64,000 nucleotides of DNA, from the NCBI RefSeq assembly GCF_002093625.1, contig NZ_MRWD01000002.1:1-64000 (forward strand). Reading direction: 5' to 3'. Both the position numbers and the translations under genes were made by a program. A model generated the notes under the pieces. That model worked only from the letters and a program-made list of their open reading frames with translations, did no database searches and was not told the DNA's origin. The stretch comes from Rouxiella silvae. GTDB taxonomy: Bacteria > Pseudomonadota > Gammaproteobacteria > Enterobacterales > Enterobacteriaceae. Positions 27,853 through 38,014 of this stretch are shown piece by piece (position 1 is the first letter of the stretch; each line of letters opens with the position of its first letter).

Positions 27853-28983
27853 ATGTTCCAGTTGTCACAGCAAGACATTCACCTGGGCGCAGCCGCAGGC
27901 ACTAAAGAAGAAGCTATTCGTCAAGTGGCGGCTGCGCTTACTGCAGCAGGTCGCGTAGGCGAAGGTTATGTAGACGGAATGCTGGCCCGAGAGCTGCAAA
28001 CCTCAACCTATTTGGGTAATGGCATTGCCATCCCACACGGCACAACTGATACGCGCGACTTGGTATTGAGCACCGGTGTTCAAGTATTCCAATTCCCGCA
28101 GGGCATTGCATGGGGTGACGACCAGAAGGCTTACATTGTTATCGGCATTGCTGCGCGCTCAGACGAGCATCTGTCACTCTTGCGTCAGCTGACCCACGTC
28201 CTCAGCGATGAAAGCGTTGCTGAACAGCTGGCAAAAACGGATTCTGCAGAAGAACTTCGCAGTCTGCTGATGGGCGAAAAAACCGCCGCTGAATTTCGCT
28301 TTGACCCTCAACTCATTGCAGTGGACGTGGCGGCCGACAGCCTGATTACCCTGCAAGCTCTGAACGCCGGTCGTCTACAGCAAATTGGCGCCGTTGATAC
28401 TGCTTTCGTTAGCGACGTTATCAGCCGTAAACCGATGAACCTCGGCCAGGGTATCTGGTTGAGCGACAGCGTTATTGGCAACGTGGGCAACGCCGCTGTC
28501 GTAAGCCGTGCTGCCAACGCTTTCGAAAGCGAAGGTCAAAAAGTGGCGCTGCTGCTGACCGTTGCCGTGAGCGATGATCAACCACTGAACATGCTGAACT
28601 ACCTCGGTGATTTGCTGAAGTCTGGCAAGGCCGATCGTTTACTCACCGCCGATCCGGTGGGCATTCTCGCTTTGCTGACCAGTGAAGTAGAAGAGCAAAG
28701 TGAAGTGCTGACGGCGGAATACGTCATTCGAAATGAGCATGGCCTTCACGCTCGTCCGGGTACGGCGCTGGTTAACTGCATCAAGCAGTTCAACAGCGAT
28801 ATTACCGTAACCAACCTCGACGGCAGCGGTAAACCTGCCAACGGTCGTAGCCTGATGAAAGTCGTGGCGCTGGGCGTTAAAAAAGGACATCGCCTGCGCT
28901 TTACCGCCAGCGGTGAAGACGCTGAATTAGCATTGAAATCTATCGGCGAAGCGGTTGCCGAAGGACTCGGGGAGGGCGCATGA
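27853..28983 (+). CDS. fruB: Fructose PTS diphosphoryl transfer protein FruB (EIIA-HPr fusion)
   Basis: 376-residue soluble phosphocarrier that relays phosphate from Enzyme I to FruA. The N-terminal EIIA domain has the phospho-His at 62 (IPHGTT), a central modulator domain follows, and the C-terminal FPr domain has His299 in GLHARPG. Length and both His positions fit E. coli FruB. Start ATG at 27853 behind GGAGAGGAG; upstream in-frame codons cover the Cra operators and are not coding. Its stop overlaps the fruK start (ATGA). Confidence 0.97.
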   Translation: MFQLSQQDIHLGAAAGTKEEAIRQVAAALTAAGRVGEGYVDGMLARELQTSTYLGNGIAIPHGTTDTRDLVLSTGVQVFQFPQGIAWGDDQKAYIVIGIAARSDEHLSLLRQLTHVLSDESVAEQLAKTDSAEELRSLLMGEKTAAEFRFDPQLIAVDVAADSLITLQALNAGRLQQIGAVDTAFVSDVISRKPMNLGQGIWLSDSVIGNVGNAAVVSRAANAFESEGQKVALLLTVAVSDDQPLNMLNYLGDLLKSGKADRLLTADPVGILALLTSEVEEQSEVLTAEYVIRNEHGLHARPGTALVNCIKQFNSDITVTNLDGSGKPANGRSLMKVVALGVKKGHRLRFTASGEDAELALKSIGEAVAEGLGEGA

Positions 28984-29918
28984 GCCGTCGAGTAGCAACA
29001 ATCACCTTAAATCCTGCTTATGATCTGGTGGGATTTTGCCCTGAAATCGAAAAGGGTGAAGTTAACCTGGTTCAAACGGCTGGGCTGCACGCCGCCGGTA
29101 AAGGGATCAACGTTGCCAAAGTGCTTAAAGATTTGGGCATCGACGTCACCGTTGGGGGTTTTCTGGGTAAAGAGAATCAGGACGGCTTTCAGCACCTGTT
29201 CAGCAGTCTGGGCATAGCCAATCGTTTTCAGGTAGTAGAAGGCCGTACCCGCATCAACGTAAAACTGACTGAAAAAGACGGTGAAGTCAGCGATTTCAAC
29301 TTCTCTGGATTTGAAGTCACCCCGCAGGACTGGGAGCGTTTTGTTAATGATTCCCTGAGTTGGCTAGGACAGTTCGACATGGTAGCCGTGTGCGGCAGTC
29401 TGCCAGCAGGCGTTGACCCGCAGGCGTTTACCGACTGGATGACTCGCCTACGCAGCCTGTGTCCGTGCATTATTTTCGACAGCAGCCGTGAAGCGCTGGT
29501 TGCCGGATTAAAAGCCGCACCTTGGTTGGTTAAACCAAATCGCCGTGAACTGGAGATTTGGGCTGGACGCAAGTTTAACGATTTAAGTGACGTCGTTGAG
29601 GCGGCTCATGCTCTTCGTGACCAGGGGATCGCCCACGTGGTTATCTCCCTGGGGGCTGAAGGTGCGCTGTGGGTTAACGCCTCCGGTGCCTGGATTGCCA
29701 AGCCCCCAGCCTGTGAAGTTGTCAGCACCGTAGGTGCGGGTGATTCAATGGTGGGCGGACTGATTTATGGATTGCTGATGCGCGAATCAAGCGAGCACAC
29801 GCTGCGCCTGGCAACCGCCGTAGCGGCACTGGCAGTGAGCCAAAGCAATGTTGGTGTCACCGATCGCCCACAGTTAGCGGCGATGATGGCACGTGTTGAT
29901 CTGAAACCTTTTAATTGA
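28980..29918 (+). CDS. fruK: 1-phosphofructokinase FruK
   Basis: 312-residue PfkB-family kinase that turns fructose 1-phosphate into fructose 1,6-bisphosphate. The N-terminal substrate motif [13 protein letters not shown] and the C-terminal anion-hole/catalytic motif [12 protein letters not shown] are intact. Starts in the ATGA overlap with fruB, so translation is coupled. It sits in the standard fruB-fruK-fruA order. Confidence 0.97.
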   Translation: MSRRVATITLNPAYDLVGFCPEIEKGEVNLVQTAGLHAAGKGINVAKVLKDLGIDVTVGGFLGKENQDGFQHLFSSLGIANRFQVVEGRTRINVKLTEKDGEVSDFNFSGFEVTPQDWERFVNDSLSWLGQFDMVAVCGSLPAGVDPQAFTDWMTRLRSLCPCIIFDSSREALVAGLKAAPWLVKPNRRELEIWAGRKFNDLSDVVEAAHALRDQGIAHVVISLGAEGALWVNASGAWIAKPPACEVVSTVGAGDSMVGGLIYGLLMRESSEHTLRLATAVAALAVSQSNVGVTDRPQLAAMMARVDLKPFN

Positions 29919-29934
29919 CAGCAGGAGAGACAGA

Positions 29935-31635
29935 ATGAAAACGCTGCTGATAGTAGATAAGACGGTCGGACAGGCAAGTGCTCATCTGGCCAAAACGATG
30001 CTTGCCGCCGCCGCGGATAAAGCCGGTCATCAGGTTGTCACTCACGCCGCTGACGCTGAGCTGGTCTTGGCGATAGGTGATGCGGTGCCGGCGGAAGCGC
30101 AACTGTCGGGTAAAAATGTTTATCTGGGACAGGCGGCCGATGCCGTTCGTGAACCTGATGCTTTCTTTGAGCGTGCGGTCGCGCAAGCCAAACCTTATCA
30201 GGCACCGGTTCAGACCACAGCAGCAGCTCCGGCAGCGGCGGGTCCAAAACGTATCGTCGCCGTTACCGCGTGCCCAACCGGCGTAGCACACACCTTTATG
30301 GCGGCAGAAGCCATTGAATCTGAAGCTAAAAAACGCGGCTGGTGGGTGAAGGTTGAAACACGCGGCTCCGTGGGGGCGGGTAACGCTATTACTGCCGAAG
30401 AAGTGGCGGCCGCCGACCTGGTCATTGTCGCTGCCGATATTGAAGTGGATCTCGAGAAGTTTGCCGGTAAGCAGATGTACCGCACCTCCACCGGTTTGGC
30501 CTTGAAAAAAACCAAACAAGAACTGGATAAAGCACTGGTTGAAGCCGAACTGTACGAGCCTAAAAAGCAGGGGCAGAGTTCTTCAGGCAAGAAAAAAGAG
30601 ACGGGCACCGGCCCTTATCGTCATCTGTTGACCGGCGTGTCTTACATGCTGCCAATGGTTGTGGCGGGGGGGTTGTGTATCGCGCTGTCGTTTATTTTTG
30701 GCATCAAGGCCTTTGAAGTGAAAGGCACGATGGCGGCAGCGCTAATGCAGATTGGTGGCGCTTCAGCCTTTGCATTGATGGTGCCCGTGCTGGCGGGCTT
30801 TATTGCCTTCTCTATCGCTGACCGCCCGGGTCTGACCCCTGGCTTAATCGGCGGTATGCTGGCGGTAAGCACTGGTGCAGGCTTTATTGGCGGTATCATC
30901 GCCGGTTTCCTGGCGGGTTATGTTGCCAGATTTATCAGCACCAAACTGCGTTTACCGCAGAGTATGGAAGCACTTAAGCCGATACTGATTATCCCGCTGA
31001 TTGCCAGCTTGATAACGGGTTTAGTGATGATTTACGTGGTCGGTACGCCGGTTGCTAAAATCATGTTGGGCCTGACCGCCTGGTTGCAATCTCTGGGCAC
31101 CGCTAACGCGGTTCTGCTGGGCGCTATTCTTGGGGCGATGATGTGCACCGACATGGGCGGTCCGGTTAACAAAGCGGCCTATGCGTTTGGCGTCGCGCTG
31201 TTGAGCTCTTCCGTTTACGCACCGATGGCCGCCATTATGGCTGCTGGTATGGTGCCACCGCTGGCAATGGGCCTGGCAACGTTGCTGGCGCGTCACAAGT
31301 TCGAGCAGGGTGAGCGAGAAGGGGGCAAAGCTGCGCTGGTTCTGGGACTGTGCTTTATCTCTGAAGGGGCGATCCCGTTCGCGGCCCGTGACCCGATGCG
31401 CGTTTTGCCATGCTGTATCGCAGGCGGTGCCTTGACCGGTGCGTTATCAATGGCCTTTGGCGCGAAACTGATGGCCCCACACGGCGGGTTGTTTGTGCTG
31501 CTGATCCCAGGTGCCATTACGCCAGTGTTGCTGTATCTGGTGGCGATTATCGCCGGTACAGTGCTGGCCGGCGTGTCCTATGCTGTGCTTAAACGCTCTG
31601 ATGCCGCGATTGCTGCAAAAGTCGTTGCCAACTGA
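29935..31635 (+). CDS. fruA: Fructose-specific PTS permease FruA (EIIB'BC)
   Basis: 566-residue inner-membrane PTS permease that imports fructose as fructose 1-phosphate. Domain order: degenerate EIIB' (about 1-85), Ala/Pro linker, EIIB with phospho-Cys113 (VTACPTGVAHT), short Lys-rich linker, then EIIC with about nine or ten helices from residue 225 (HLLTGVSYMLPMVVAGG). The start is behind AGGAGAGA, 16 bases after fruK. A terminator follows. Confidence 0.97.
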   Translation: MKTLLIVDKTVGQASAHLAKTMLAAAADKAGHQVVTHAADAELVLAIGDAVPAEAQLSGKNVYLGQAADAVREPDAFFERAVAQAKPYQAPVQTTAAAPAAAGPKRIVAVTACPTGVAHTFMAAEAIESEAKKRGWWVKVETRGSVGAGNAITAEEVAAADLVIVAADIEVDLEKFAGKQMYRTSTGLALKKTKQELDKALVEAELYEPKKQGQSSSGKKKETGTGPYRHLLTGVSYMLPMVVAGGLCIALSFIFGIKAFEVKGTMAAALMQIGGASAFALMVPVLAGFIAFSIADRPGLTPGLIGGMLAVSTGAGFIGGIIAGFLAGYVARFISTKLRLPQSMEALKPILIIPLIASLITGLVMIYVVGTPVAKIMLGLTAWLQSLGTANAVLLGAILGAMMCTDMGGPVNKAAYAFGVALLSSSVYAPMAAIMAAGMVPPLAMGLATLLARHKFEQGEREGGKAALVLGLCFISEGAIPFAARDPMRVLPCCIAGGALTGALSMAFGAKLMAPHGGLFVLLIPGAITPVLLYLVAIIAGTVLAGVSYAVLKRSDAAIAAKVVAN

Positions 31636-31659
31636 TTGACGTAGCCGAGTAAAATAATA

Positions 31660-31692
31660 AAAGCGTTGCTTAATAGCAGCGCTTTTTTTTTT
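31660..31692 (+). terminator. Rho-independent terminator of fruBKA
   Basis: AAAGCGTTGCT-TAAT-AGCAGCGCTTT followed by T-rich sequence, 24 bases after the fruA stop codon. Confidence 0.9.
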
Positions 31693-31748
31693 GCAGGAGT
31701 TAGGATAGTAACATCGCGATTTTTCACTCCTATCTACTGAGGTAAATA

Positions 31749-32273
31749 ATGACTCACGCCCAGACGTCTCAACACTTTTCACTTTCTCAATCTCCTACAT
31801 TGCATCTGCTGTGTGGGAAAATTGCCTCAGGTAAATCAACGCTTTCGGCCACGCTTGCGGCGCAACCAGGTACCGTGATTATTAGTGAAGACAGCTGGCT
31901 TGCGCATTTATTTGCCGATGAAATGCACTCTGTGAACGATTACATTCGCTGCTCGGCAAAGCTGAGAAATGCGATAAAGCCGCACGTCATTGCGCTGCTG
32001 AAAGCGGGTATATCCGTGGTATTGGATTTCCCAGCCAATACTTTGGCGAATCGCCAATGGATGATGAGTATTGTGAATGAGTCAAATGTCGACCATCAGT
32101 TGCACTATCTCAACGTGGAGGATGAGGTGTGTAAAGCCCGTCTACGGGCGCGAAACGAAGCAGGTAACCACGATTTTTCAGCTACCGATGAGCAGTTTGA
32201 CCTCATAACGCGCTATTTCGTTGAGCCTACGGCGGAAGAGGGGTTTACCCTGGTGGTGCACGACGCACATTGA
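31749..32273 (+). CDS. P-loop kinase/ATPase-like protein of unknown substrate
   Basis: 174-residue cytoplasmic protein with a Walker A at 23-31 (GKIASGKST) and a nucleotide-kinase-like fold. The central VVLDFPANTLANRQWM and the late RLRARNE resemble AAA_33-type small-molecule kinases, the family that includes chloramphenicol phosphotransferase-like and Zeta-like proteins. The real substrate is unknown. GAGGT precedes the ATG. It is a lone gene between the fru terminator and a VapC relic, where E. coli carries the pseudouridine and nucleoside genes. Confidence 0.7.
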   Translation: MTHAQTSQHFSLSQSPTLHLLCGKIASGKSTLSATLAAQPGTVIISEDSWLAHLFADEMHSVNDYIRCSAKLRNAIKPHVIALLKAGISVVLDFPANTLANRQWMMSIVNESNVDHQLHYLNVEDEVCKARLRARNEAGNHDFSATDEQFDLITRYFVEPTAEEGFTLVVHDAH

Positions 32274-32294
32274 GGCCCATTTTTACCACTCACT

Positions 32295-32456
32295 GAAATC
32301 AAGTTTCAGCTTGCCGCTGCTGGCACGCGTATCGGCCCAAATAATGCGGCTATAACGGGCCATGCTATTTCAGCGGGCGCCGCGCAGGTTACTAATAATC
32401 TAAGAGAGTTTGCGCGTGTTCCGGGACTTAACCCCGCTGGCTGGTTTAAGCCGTGA
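32295..32456 (+). pseudogene. Relic of a VapC-type PIN-domain toxin gene (3' end only)
   Basis: Read in the frame that continues past the ATPase stop codon (32271), this stretch encodes about 53 residues resembling the C-terminus of VapC toxins. The key pieces are AGTRIGPNNAAITGHAI and VTNNLREFARVPGL, ending in GWFKP and a TGA at 32454-32456. In functional VapC proteins the first piece reads GP-x-D; here the catalytic Asp is an Asn. There is no N-terminal half, no start codon with a ribosome binding site, and no VapB gene beside it. It is a decayed toxin-antitoxin remnant. Confidence 0.75.
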
Positions 32457-32486
32457 TGCTAATAATTCAGTAGCGATTAACCTAAT

Positions 32487-32523
32487 AAAAACGCCGCAAA
32501 CTTTTCAGGAGTGCGGCGTTTTG
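32487..32523. terminator. Bidirectional terminator
   Basis: AAAACGCCGCA and TGCGGCGTTTT form a perfect 11-bp stem with a 15-base loop, flanked by A/T runs on both sides. It lies between plus-strand sequence (ATPase, VapC relic) and the minus-strand gene ending at 32564. Confidence 0.85.
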
Positions 32524-32563
32524 TCTGAAGATTATCTGGTCGATACATTAGCCAAAGGCCACT

Positions 32564-32854
32564 TTATGATTTGATATTATAAAAGGTCGCGGTAGCCGCC
32601 ATCACATGCTGCCCATCGTTACCCGGTTTATGCGATTCCACATTAGTAATATGGTACCCGACGGCACCTGCATCCAACGCTTTCTTAACAAATGCGTTAT
32701 TTAACTCTTCAACAGACGTTGCCCAACTGACCGACGACACGCCTACAGGTTGCAGGGAGGCAATTTCACGATGTGATAATCCGCTGCGGATCAAAACAGG
32801 CTTAACGGCCTGAGGGGAGAATATGGATAAAACATCATTAACTAAGTTTTTCAT
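32564..32854 (-). CDS. DUF1471 (YdgH/BhsA/McbA-like) family protein without signal peptide
   Basis: 96-residue protein. Residues about 37-96 (VGVSSVSWATSVEELNNAF, then ALDAGAVGYHITNVE and ATATFYNI) fit the DUF1471 fold found in BhsA, McbA, YhcN and YdgH. Those proteins are usually secreted, small stress-response proteins. This one lacks the N-terminal signal peptide: the first 35 residues (MKNLVNDVLSIFSPQAV...) are not a typical hydrophobic core, so a cytoplasmic location is likely. No operon partner; function unknown. Confidence 0.65.
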   Translation of the reverse strand: MKNLVNDVLSIFSPQAVKPVLIRSGLSHREIASLQPVGVSSVSWATSVEELNNAFVKKALDAGAVGYHITNVESHKPGNDGQHVMAATATFYNIKS

Positions 32855-33181
32855 GAAATTACACCTTATTATTCATCTTCTGAATCGGGTATTGAGCCGC
32901 ACCGTCAATGAAAGAAAATGATTGCTCACCTAAATTATTGAACGGGCACAGCACTAATAAATACCTTTTCGTGTAACTATTTTTAGCTTTAATTGCTAAT
33001 TACTTGTTAAAAAAAGTTCTGCCACACTTAACGCGATATTTAGGGATGATATTTTCAGTTGGTTACAGGTTGGGTGTTTTTGACATGAATTCAGGGCAGG
33101 GGATGAACCCTTTGTGGGCATAAAAAAAAGCCCGATCAATTTCAGGCTTTTTAACCAATAAAAGTTTATTTATACGCGCTA
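32855..33181. other. Intergenic region between the DUF1471 gene and nfo
   Basis: 327 AT-rich bases with the promoter region of the DUF1471 gene on one side and the nfo terminator on the other. No gene or gene remnant recognised. Confidence 0.5.
33122..33153 (-). terminator. Rho-independent terminator of nfo
   Basis: On the minus strand AAAAAGCCTGA-AATTGA-TCGGGCTT is followed by a run of T. It ends about 30 bases after the nfo stop codon. Confidence 0.8.
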
Positions 33182-34048
33182 TCAGGCTGCCGCTTCATCG
33201 TCATTGGCTTTTTGCTGTGATTTCAACCAAGCAATTTCATCAATCCAGATATCCGGATTAACGGTTTCGAGGATCATCGGAATATTGTCGAAACGCGGAT
33301 CGGCCATGATATAGCTGAACGCCGTTTTGCCAATGTTGCCTTCGCCCAGACTATTATGGCGGTCAACGCGGCTGTTGAATTCGCTTTTGGCGTCATTCAG
33401 ATGCATACCGCGCAGGTACTTGAATCCAACCACGTCCGAGAAGTTTTTGAAGGTATGCTCACAGTCTTCGCGGGTTCTCAGGTCGTAGCCTGCCGCGAAG
33501 GCGTGACAGGTGTCGATACAGACGCCGACGCGGCTTTTGTCTTCCACACCTGCAATGATTTTTGCCAGATGTTCGAAGCGGAAACCTAAATTGCTGCCCT
33601 GACCGGCGGTGTTTTCAATCACTGCGGTGACGCCAGCCGTTTTGTCGAGCGCAATATTGATAGACTCCGCGATAGTGGCTAAACATTTGTCTTCATCAAT
33701 CTGCATCAGATGACTGCCGGGGTGAAAGTTCAGCAACGACAGACCCAACTGTTCGCAGCGCTGAAGTTCGTCGATAAAGGCCTCGCGAGATTTTTCGAGC
33801 GCCTCTTCAACCGGATGACCCAGATTAATCAAATAGCTATCGTGCGGCAGGATTTGATGGCTGCCGTAGCCATATTTTTGACAGGCGGCCTTAAAGCGTT
33901 CAATAACATCTTCTGCCAGGGGAGCCGCGCGCCATTGTCTTTGGTTCTTGGTAAATAGCGCAAATGCAGTCGCTTCCAGCTCATGTGCTCGCAAGACTGC
34001 CTGATCGACTCCGCCTGCCGCACTGACGTGTGCCCCTACAAATTTCAT
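33182..34048 (-). CDS. nfo: Endonuclease IV (Nfo), AP endonuclease
   Basis: 288-residue TIM-barrel enzyme with three zinc ions that cuts DNA 5' of abasic sites and removes blocked 3' ends in base excision repair. Family signatures are intact: NFHPGSHL near residue 110, [15 protein letters not shown] near 176, and [16 protein letters not shown] near 217. In E. coli it is induced by SoxRS; I did not identify a SoxS box with confidence. The neighbour yeiH is the same as in E. coli. GGGGG precedes the ATG. Confidence 0.97.
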   Translation of the reverse strand: MKFVGAHVSAAGGVDQAVLRAHELEATAFALFTKNQRQWRAAPLAEDVIERFKAACQKYGYGSHQILPHDSYLINLGHPVEEALEKSREAFIDELQRCEQLGLSLLNFHPGSHLMQIDEDKCLATIAESINIALDKTAGVTAVIENTAGQGSNLGFRFEHLAKIIAGVEDKSRVGVCIDTCHAFAAGYDLRTREDCEHTFKNFSDVVGFKYLRGMHLNDAKSEFNSRVDRHNSLGEGNIGKTAFSYIMADPRFDNIPMILETVNPDIWIDEIAWLKSQQKANDDEAAA

Positions 34049-34158
34049 GTTACCCCCTGTTGAGTTATGTCCTATTGGTCAGAATGATAACTGCTTTATG
34101 CGCAAGGGGGCAGCCAATAAATGTTAAAACTCTTCCTATTTACGCCTTTTTATGAGGA

Positions 34159-35268
34159 TTACAGCAGGTGTTGCACCAGTAAATTAATCCCTGCGCCGCC
34201 GACGATAAGCCAGACAAAAAGTAATGCCGCCATCATCAAAGGTTTGACGCCAGCCTGACGCAGTGCGCTGAAATGGGTGGTCAAACCTAATGCCGCCATC
34301 GCCATGGCGAGAAAAATGGTGTCCAGCGTCAGTAAAAATTGCACCCAGCTTTGCGGCAGCAGGCCGAAACTGTTAAAGGCCGCCACGCCGATAAACCACA
34401 GCGCAAACCACGGCAGAGTCATGCTCGACCACAGGCTTTCGCCCGGAGTACCGGTTTGCGCTGACGTGCGGTGACGGCCTTTCCACAGGCTCAGCAGTAT
34501 CAGGAAAGGGGCTAGCATCATGACGCGGATCATCTTGGCAATCACGGCAGCATTTTCGGCGTCTGGCGTCACGCCATGTCCGGCGGCAACCACCTGGGCG
34601 ACTTCGTGAACGGTGGAGCCGGTATAAATGCCAAAATGGGAGGCAGTTATTTGCAGCCAGTGATAATGCAGATTTAACTGCCACAGCCACGGGTATATGA
34701 AAATGGCCAGCGTGCCAAAAATGACCACCGTAGCCACGGCAACGGTCACTTTCTCTGATTCAGCCTTAAGTACCGGTTCGGTTGCCATCACCGCCGCCGC
34801 GCCGCAGATGCTGCTGCCCGCACCGATAAGCATCGCCGTGTCGCTATCGAGACCGAAAATACGTTTTCCCAACCAGCAGGCCAGCAAAAAAGTGCTGCTC
34901 AAGGTCAGCGCATCAATGACAATGCCGGATGCCCCCACGTCGGCTATTTGGATAAAAGTCAGTTTAAATCCGTAAAGAATGATGCCGAGTCGCAACAGTT
35001 TCTGCTTTGCCAGGTTAACACCTTCGGCGCACAGCGGACGGGCAGCGGGGTAAAAAGTGTTACCCACGACCATGCCGACTAAAATAGCTAGCGTGAGGGC
35101 GCTGAGGCCGAGAGAGCTCAGTGTTTGAAAGTGGCTTAACCACAAAGCGAGGGCTGTAATCGCCGCCGTAAGAACTAAACCCGGTAAAACGCGTCCAAAA
35201 GAGAATGAAGGCCAAAAAGTCCTGCGGGCCGGTGAATGTTTTAACTGCTCAGGAAGAGTGTGGCTCAT
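34159..35268 (-). CDS. yeiH: Putative membrane transporter YeiH (UPF0324)
   Basis: About 369-residue inner-membrane protein with roughly ten helices, of the YeiH/UPF0324 putative sulfate exporter family. Conserved stretches: LLRLGIILYGFKLTFIQIADVG, GAGSSICGAAAVMATEP, STVHEVAQVVAAGH and AMAALGLTTH. In several bacteria the gene is linked to YeiE, which is divergently placed here too. Start taken at the ATG at 35268; the upstream in-frame reading adds 14 poorly conserved residues. The substrate is not firmly established. Confidence 0.9.
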   Translation of the reverse strand: MSHTLPEQLKHSPARRTFWPSFSFGRVLPGLVLTAAITALALWLSHFQTLSSLGLSALTLAILVGMVVGNTFYPAARPLCAEGVNLAKQKLLRLGIILYGFKLTFIQIADVGASGIVIDALTLSSTFLLACWLGKRIFGLDSDTAMLIGAGSSICGAAAVMATEPVLKAESEKVTVAVATVVIFGTLAIFIYPWLWQLNLHYHWLQITASHFGIYTGSTVHEVAQVVAAGHGVTPDAENAAVIAKMIRVMMLAPFLILLSLWKGRHRTSAQTGTPGESLWSSMTLPWFALWFIGVAAFNSFGLLPQSWVQFLLTLDTIFLAMAMAALGLTTHFSALRQAGVKPLMMAALLFVWLIVGGAGINLLVQHLL

Positions 35269-35343
35269 GATGATGTCTCGCTTAGATTGCCTGTGAATAA
35301 GCTTATCCATCGTTGGTATAAATGTGAAATTGATTGTAATCCT

Positions 35344-35368
35344 ATAACCAATCTAAAAAACTGGTATA
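35344..35368. promoter_or_regulatory. Possible LysR-type binding site between yeiH and yeiE
   Basis: ATAACCA-N11-TGGTATA: the ACCA and TGGT arms are inverted with an 11-base gap, and the full element is close to the T-N11-A pattern of LysR regulators. It lies in the divergent yeiH/yeiE region, where YeiE would be expected to bind. Confidence 0.35.
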
Positions 35369-35535
35369 GAATGACAGGACAACCTAACGCCAATGACTCG
35401 TGCGGTTAGCGCTATACTGATAAGGGGAGGAGCGGATTCGGCCGAGGGGTGCGTGTGAAAGTTTGAGCACTTTTTACTTTTGAATCAATCAAATTACTGG
35501 ACTGCACCTGATCCGGTAAACGATAACGAGACTCT

Positions 35536-36408
35536 ATGCATATTACACTGCGTCAACTTGAAGTTTTCTCCGAGGTGCTAAAAAGTGGCTCGACCACGCA
35601 GGCCTCCGTTATTCTGTCTTTGTCACAGTCGGCGGTCAGTGCGGCTTTGGCCGATATAGAAGGGCAGTTGGGGGTTAAACTGTTTGACCGCGTGGGTAAG
35701 CGTTTGGTTATCAATGAGCACGGACGTTTATTGTATCCCAAAGCGTTGGCGCTGCTTGAGCAGGCCAGCGAAATTGAGCGTTTGTTCAGCCACGACAGCG
35801 GTTCTCTCAAAATTGGTGCCAGCAGTACCATCGGCAACTATATGTTGCCTGCCATGATAGCCGGTTATCGGCTGGACTTTCCTGAAACCCCACTTGAGTT
35901 AAACGTCGGTAATACTGATGACGTCATTAACGCCGTGGCCGATTTCCGCGTTGACCTCGGCCTGATTGAAGGCCCGTGCCGAATGCCGGAGCTGATTACC
36001 CAGTCGTGGCTTGATGACGAATTAGTGGTGTTCGCCGCGCCGGATAATCCGCTGGCAGGAAAAAATCTGACCCTGCAAATGCTGGCAGAAGCACCGTGGA
36101 TCCTGCGCGAGCGCGGTTCCGGTACGCGGGAAGTCTTGGACCACCTGCTTTTGTCGCAGCTGCCCGATTTTCATCTGGTGATGGAGTTGGGCAATTCAGA
36201 GGCCATCAAACACGCTGTGCGACATGGGATTGGCATCAGTTGTCTGTCTCGCAGAGTTATCGCCGAGCAATTAAGCAGCGGTTCGCTGGTTGAAATCAAA
36301 CTTCCTCTGCCGCCGCTTATCAGAAAACTTTATCTGATCCACCACCGCCAAAAGCACATTTCCAACGCCTTATCGCGCTTTTTAACGTATTGCAAAGAGC
36401 TGGCATAA
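35536..36408 (+). CDS. yeiE: LysR-type regulator YeiE
   Basis: 290-residue LysR regulator: winged helix at about 1-60 ([20 protein letters not shown]), then a substrate-binding domain of two lobes. The DLGLIEGP and GSGTREVLD segments match YeiE/CysB-like proteins. YeiE has been linked in other enterobacteria to sulfite response and to iron control; the divergent yeiH is a probable target. Gene order yeiH-yeiE-lysP is conserved with E. coli. Confidence 0.92.
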   Translation: MHITLRQLEVFSEVLKSGSTTQASVILSLSQSAVSAALADIEGQLGVKLFDRVGKRLVINEHGRLLYPKALALLEQASEIERLFSHDSGSLKIGASSTIGNYMLPAMIAGYRLDFPETPLELNVGNTDDVINAVADFRVDLGLIEGPCRMPELITQSWLDDELVVFAAPDNPLAGKNLTLQMLAEAPWILRERGSGTREVLDHLLLSQLPDFHLVMELGNSEAIKHAVRHGIGISCLSRRVIAEQLSSGSLVEIKLPLPPLIRKLYLIHHRQKHISNALSRFLTYCKELA

Positions 36409-36538
36409 AGCGTTTTGCTAATAATACTCGGCCTATCATGAAGCCTTCTAATGATGGGGCGTTCCTGCTATTCAGCTCAGCTGTTTTTGCTACAATCCGC
36501 GGCTAAATTCAGACATGACGCGCAGATATAGGGCAAAA

Positions 36539-38014
36539 ATGGCTCAACAGCATACAAAAAATCAGCAGGTGGCTCCCACACTGCGTCGAGAGCTCAAGGC
36601 TCGTCACTTAACCATGATCGCCATTGGCGGCTCAATCGGTACCGGTTTATTCGTTGCCTCAGGGGCAACCGTATCGCAAGCCGGACCCGGTGGAGCGCTG
36701 CTTTCCTATGCAATAATCGGCCTGATGGTTTATTTCCTGATGACCAGCCTGGGCGAATTGGCCGCCTTTATGCCGGTTTCCGGCTCTTTCTCTACCTACG
36801 GTGCCAAATACGTCGAAGAAGGTTTCGGATTCGCACTCGGCTGGAACTACTGGTACAACTGGGCCGTCACCATTGCGGTAGAGCTGGTGGCTTCGCAGTT
36901 GGTGATGAATTACTGGTTCCCGCATACGCCAGGCTGGGTGTGGAGTGCGCTGTTCCTGAGTGTTATTTTCCTGCTGAACTACATTTCTGTGCGCGGTTTC
37001 GGCGAGGCGGAATATTGGTTCTCACTGATTAAAGTACTGACCGTGATTATTTTTATCGCCGTCGGCGTGTTGATGATTTTCGGCATTATGAAAGGCGGTG
37101 AAACGGCGGGTTGGCACAACTGGACGATTGGCGATGCACCCTTCGCCGGCGGTTTTGCCTCGATGATAGGTGTGGCAATGATAGCCGGCTTCTCCTTCCA
37201 GGGCACCGAACTTATCGGCGTTGCGGCGGGGGAATCCGAAGATCCGGGTAAAAATATTCCACGCGCCGTGCGTCAGGTTTTTTGGCGTATTCTGCTGTTC
37301 TACGTGCTGGCCATTCTAGTGATCAGCCTGATCATCCCTTATACCGATCCAAGCCTGCTGCGTAATGATGTAAAAGATATTGGCGTCAGTCCGTTTACCC
37401 TGGTATTTCGCAATGCGGGTCTGCTTTCAGCGGCGGCGGTGATGAACGCCGTTATTCTGACGGCGGTACTTTCTGCCGGTAACTCGGGCATGTATGCGTC
37501 AACGCGTATGCTTTACAACCTGGCGACGGAAGGCAAAGCACCGCGTATTTTCGCCAAGCTGTCGAAGGGCGGCGTGCCGCGTAACGCGCTTTACGCCACC
37601 ACGGTCATTGCCGCGCTGTGCTTCTTTAGCTCAATGTACGGCAATCAGTCGGTGTATATGTGGCTGCTCAATACTTCTGGCATGACCGGATTTATCGCCT
37701 GGCTCGGTATAGCTATCAGCCATTACCGTTTCCGTCGCGGCTTTGTGGCGCAGGGACGTGACCTTTCAATACTGCCTTATAAGGCGGGTTTATTCCCTCT
37801 CGGGCCGATTTTTGCCTTCGTACTGTGTTTGATTATCACACTCGGCCAGAACTATCAGGCATTCCTGCAGGATAAAATTGACTGGTACGGCGTGACGGCA
37901 ACGTATGTGGGTATCCCGCTGTTCCTGGTGATTTGGTTTGGCTACAAGTTGACCAAAGGCACTCGATTCGTTAAGTATCAGGATATGGAATTCCCTGAAA
38001 CTGATACGCATTAA
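36539..38014 (+). CDS. lysP: Lysine-specific permease LysP
   Basis: 491-residue amino-acid/proton symporter of the APC superfamily with 12 predicted helices. The N-terminal RRELKARHLTMIAIGGSIGT, the SFQGTELIGVAAGESEDPGK block and the C-terminal FVKYQDMEF identify LysP. In E. coli it also acts as a lysine co-sensor with CadC; no cad genes are near. ATG at 36539 with AGGG upstream; a longer frame from 36515 would add eight unlikely residues. In E. coli cirA follows, but here the conserved order ends. Confidence 0.95.
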   Translation: MAQQHTKNQQVAPTLRRELKARHLTMIAIGGSIGTGLFVASGATVSQAGPGGALLSYAIIGLMVYFLMTSLGELAAFMPVSGSFSTYGAKYVEEGFGFALGWNYWYNWAVTIAVELVASQLVMNYWFPHTPGWVWSALFLSVIFLLNYISVRGFGEAEYWFSLIKVLTVIIFIAVGVLMIFGIMKGGETAGWHNWTIGDAPFAGGFASMIGVAMIAGFSFQGTELIGVAAGESEDPGKNIPRAVRQVFWRILLFYVLAILVISLIIPYTDPSLLRNDVKDIGVSPFTLVFRNAGLLSAAAVMNAVILTAVLSAGNSGMYASTRMLYNLATEGKAPRIFAKLSKGGVPRNALYATTVIAALCFFSSMYGNQSVYMWLLNTSGMTGFIAWLGIAISHYRFRRGFVAQGRDLSILPYKAGLFPLGPIFAFVLCLIITLGQNYQAFLQDKIDWYGVTATYVGIPLFLVIWFGYKLTKGTRFVKYQDMEFPETDTH

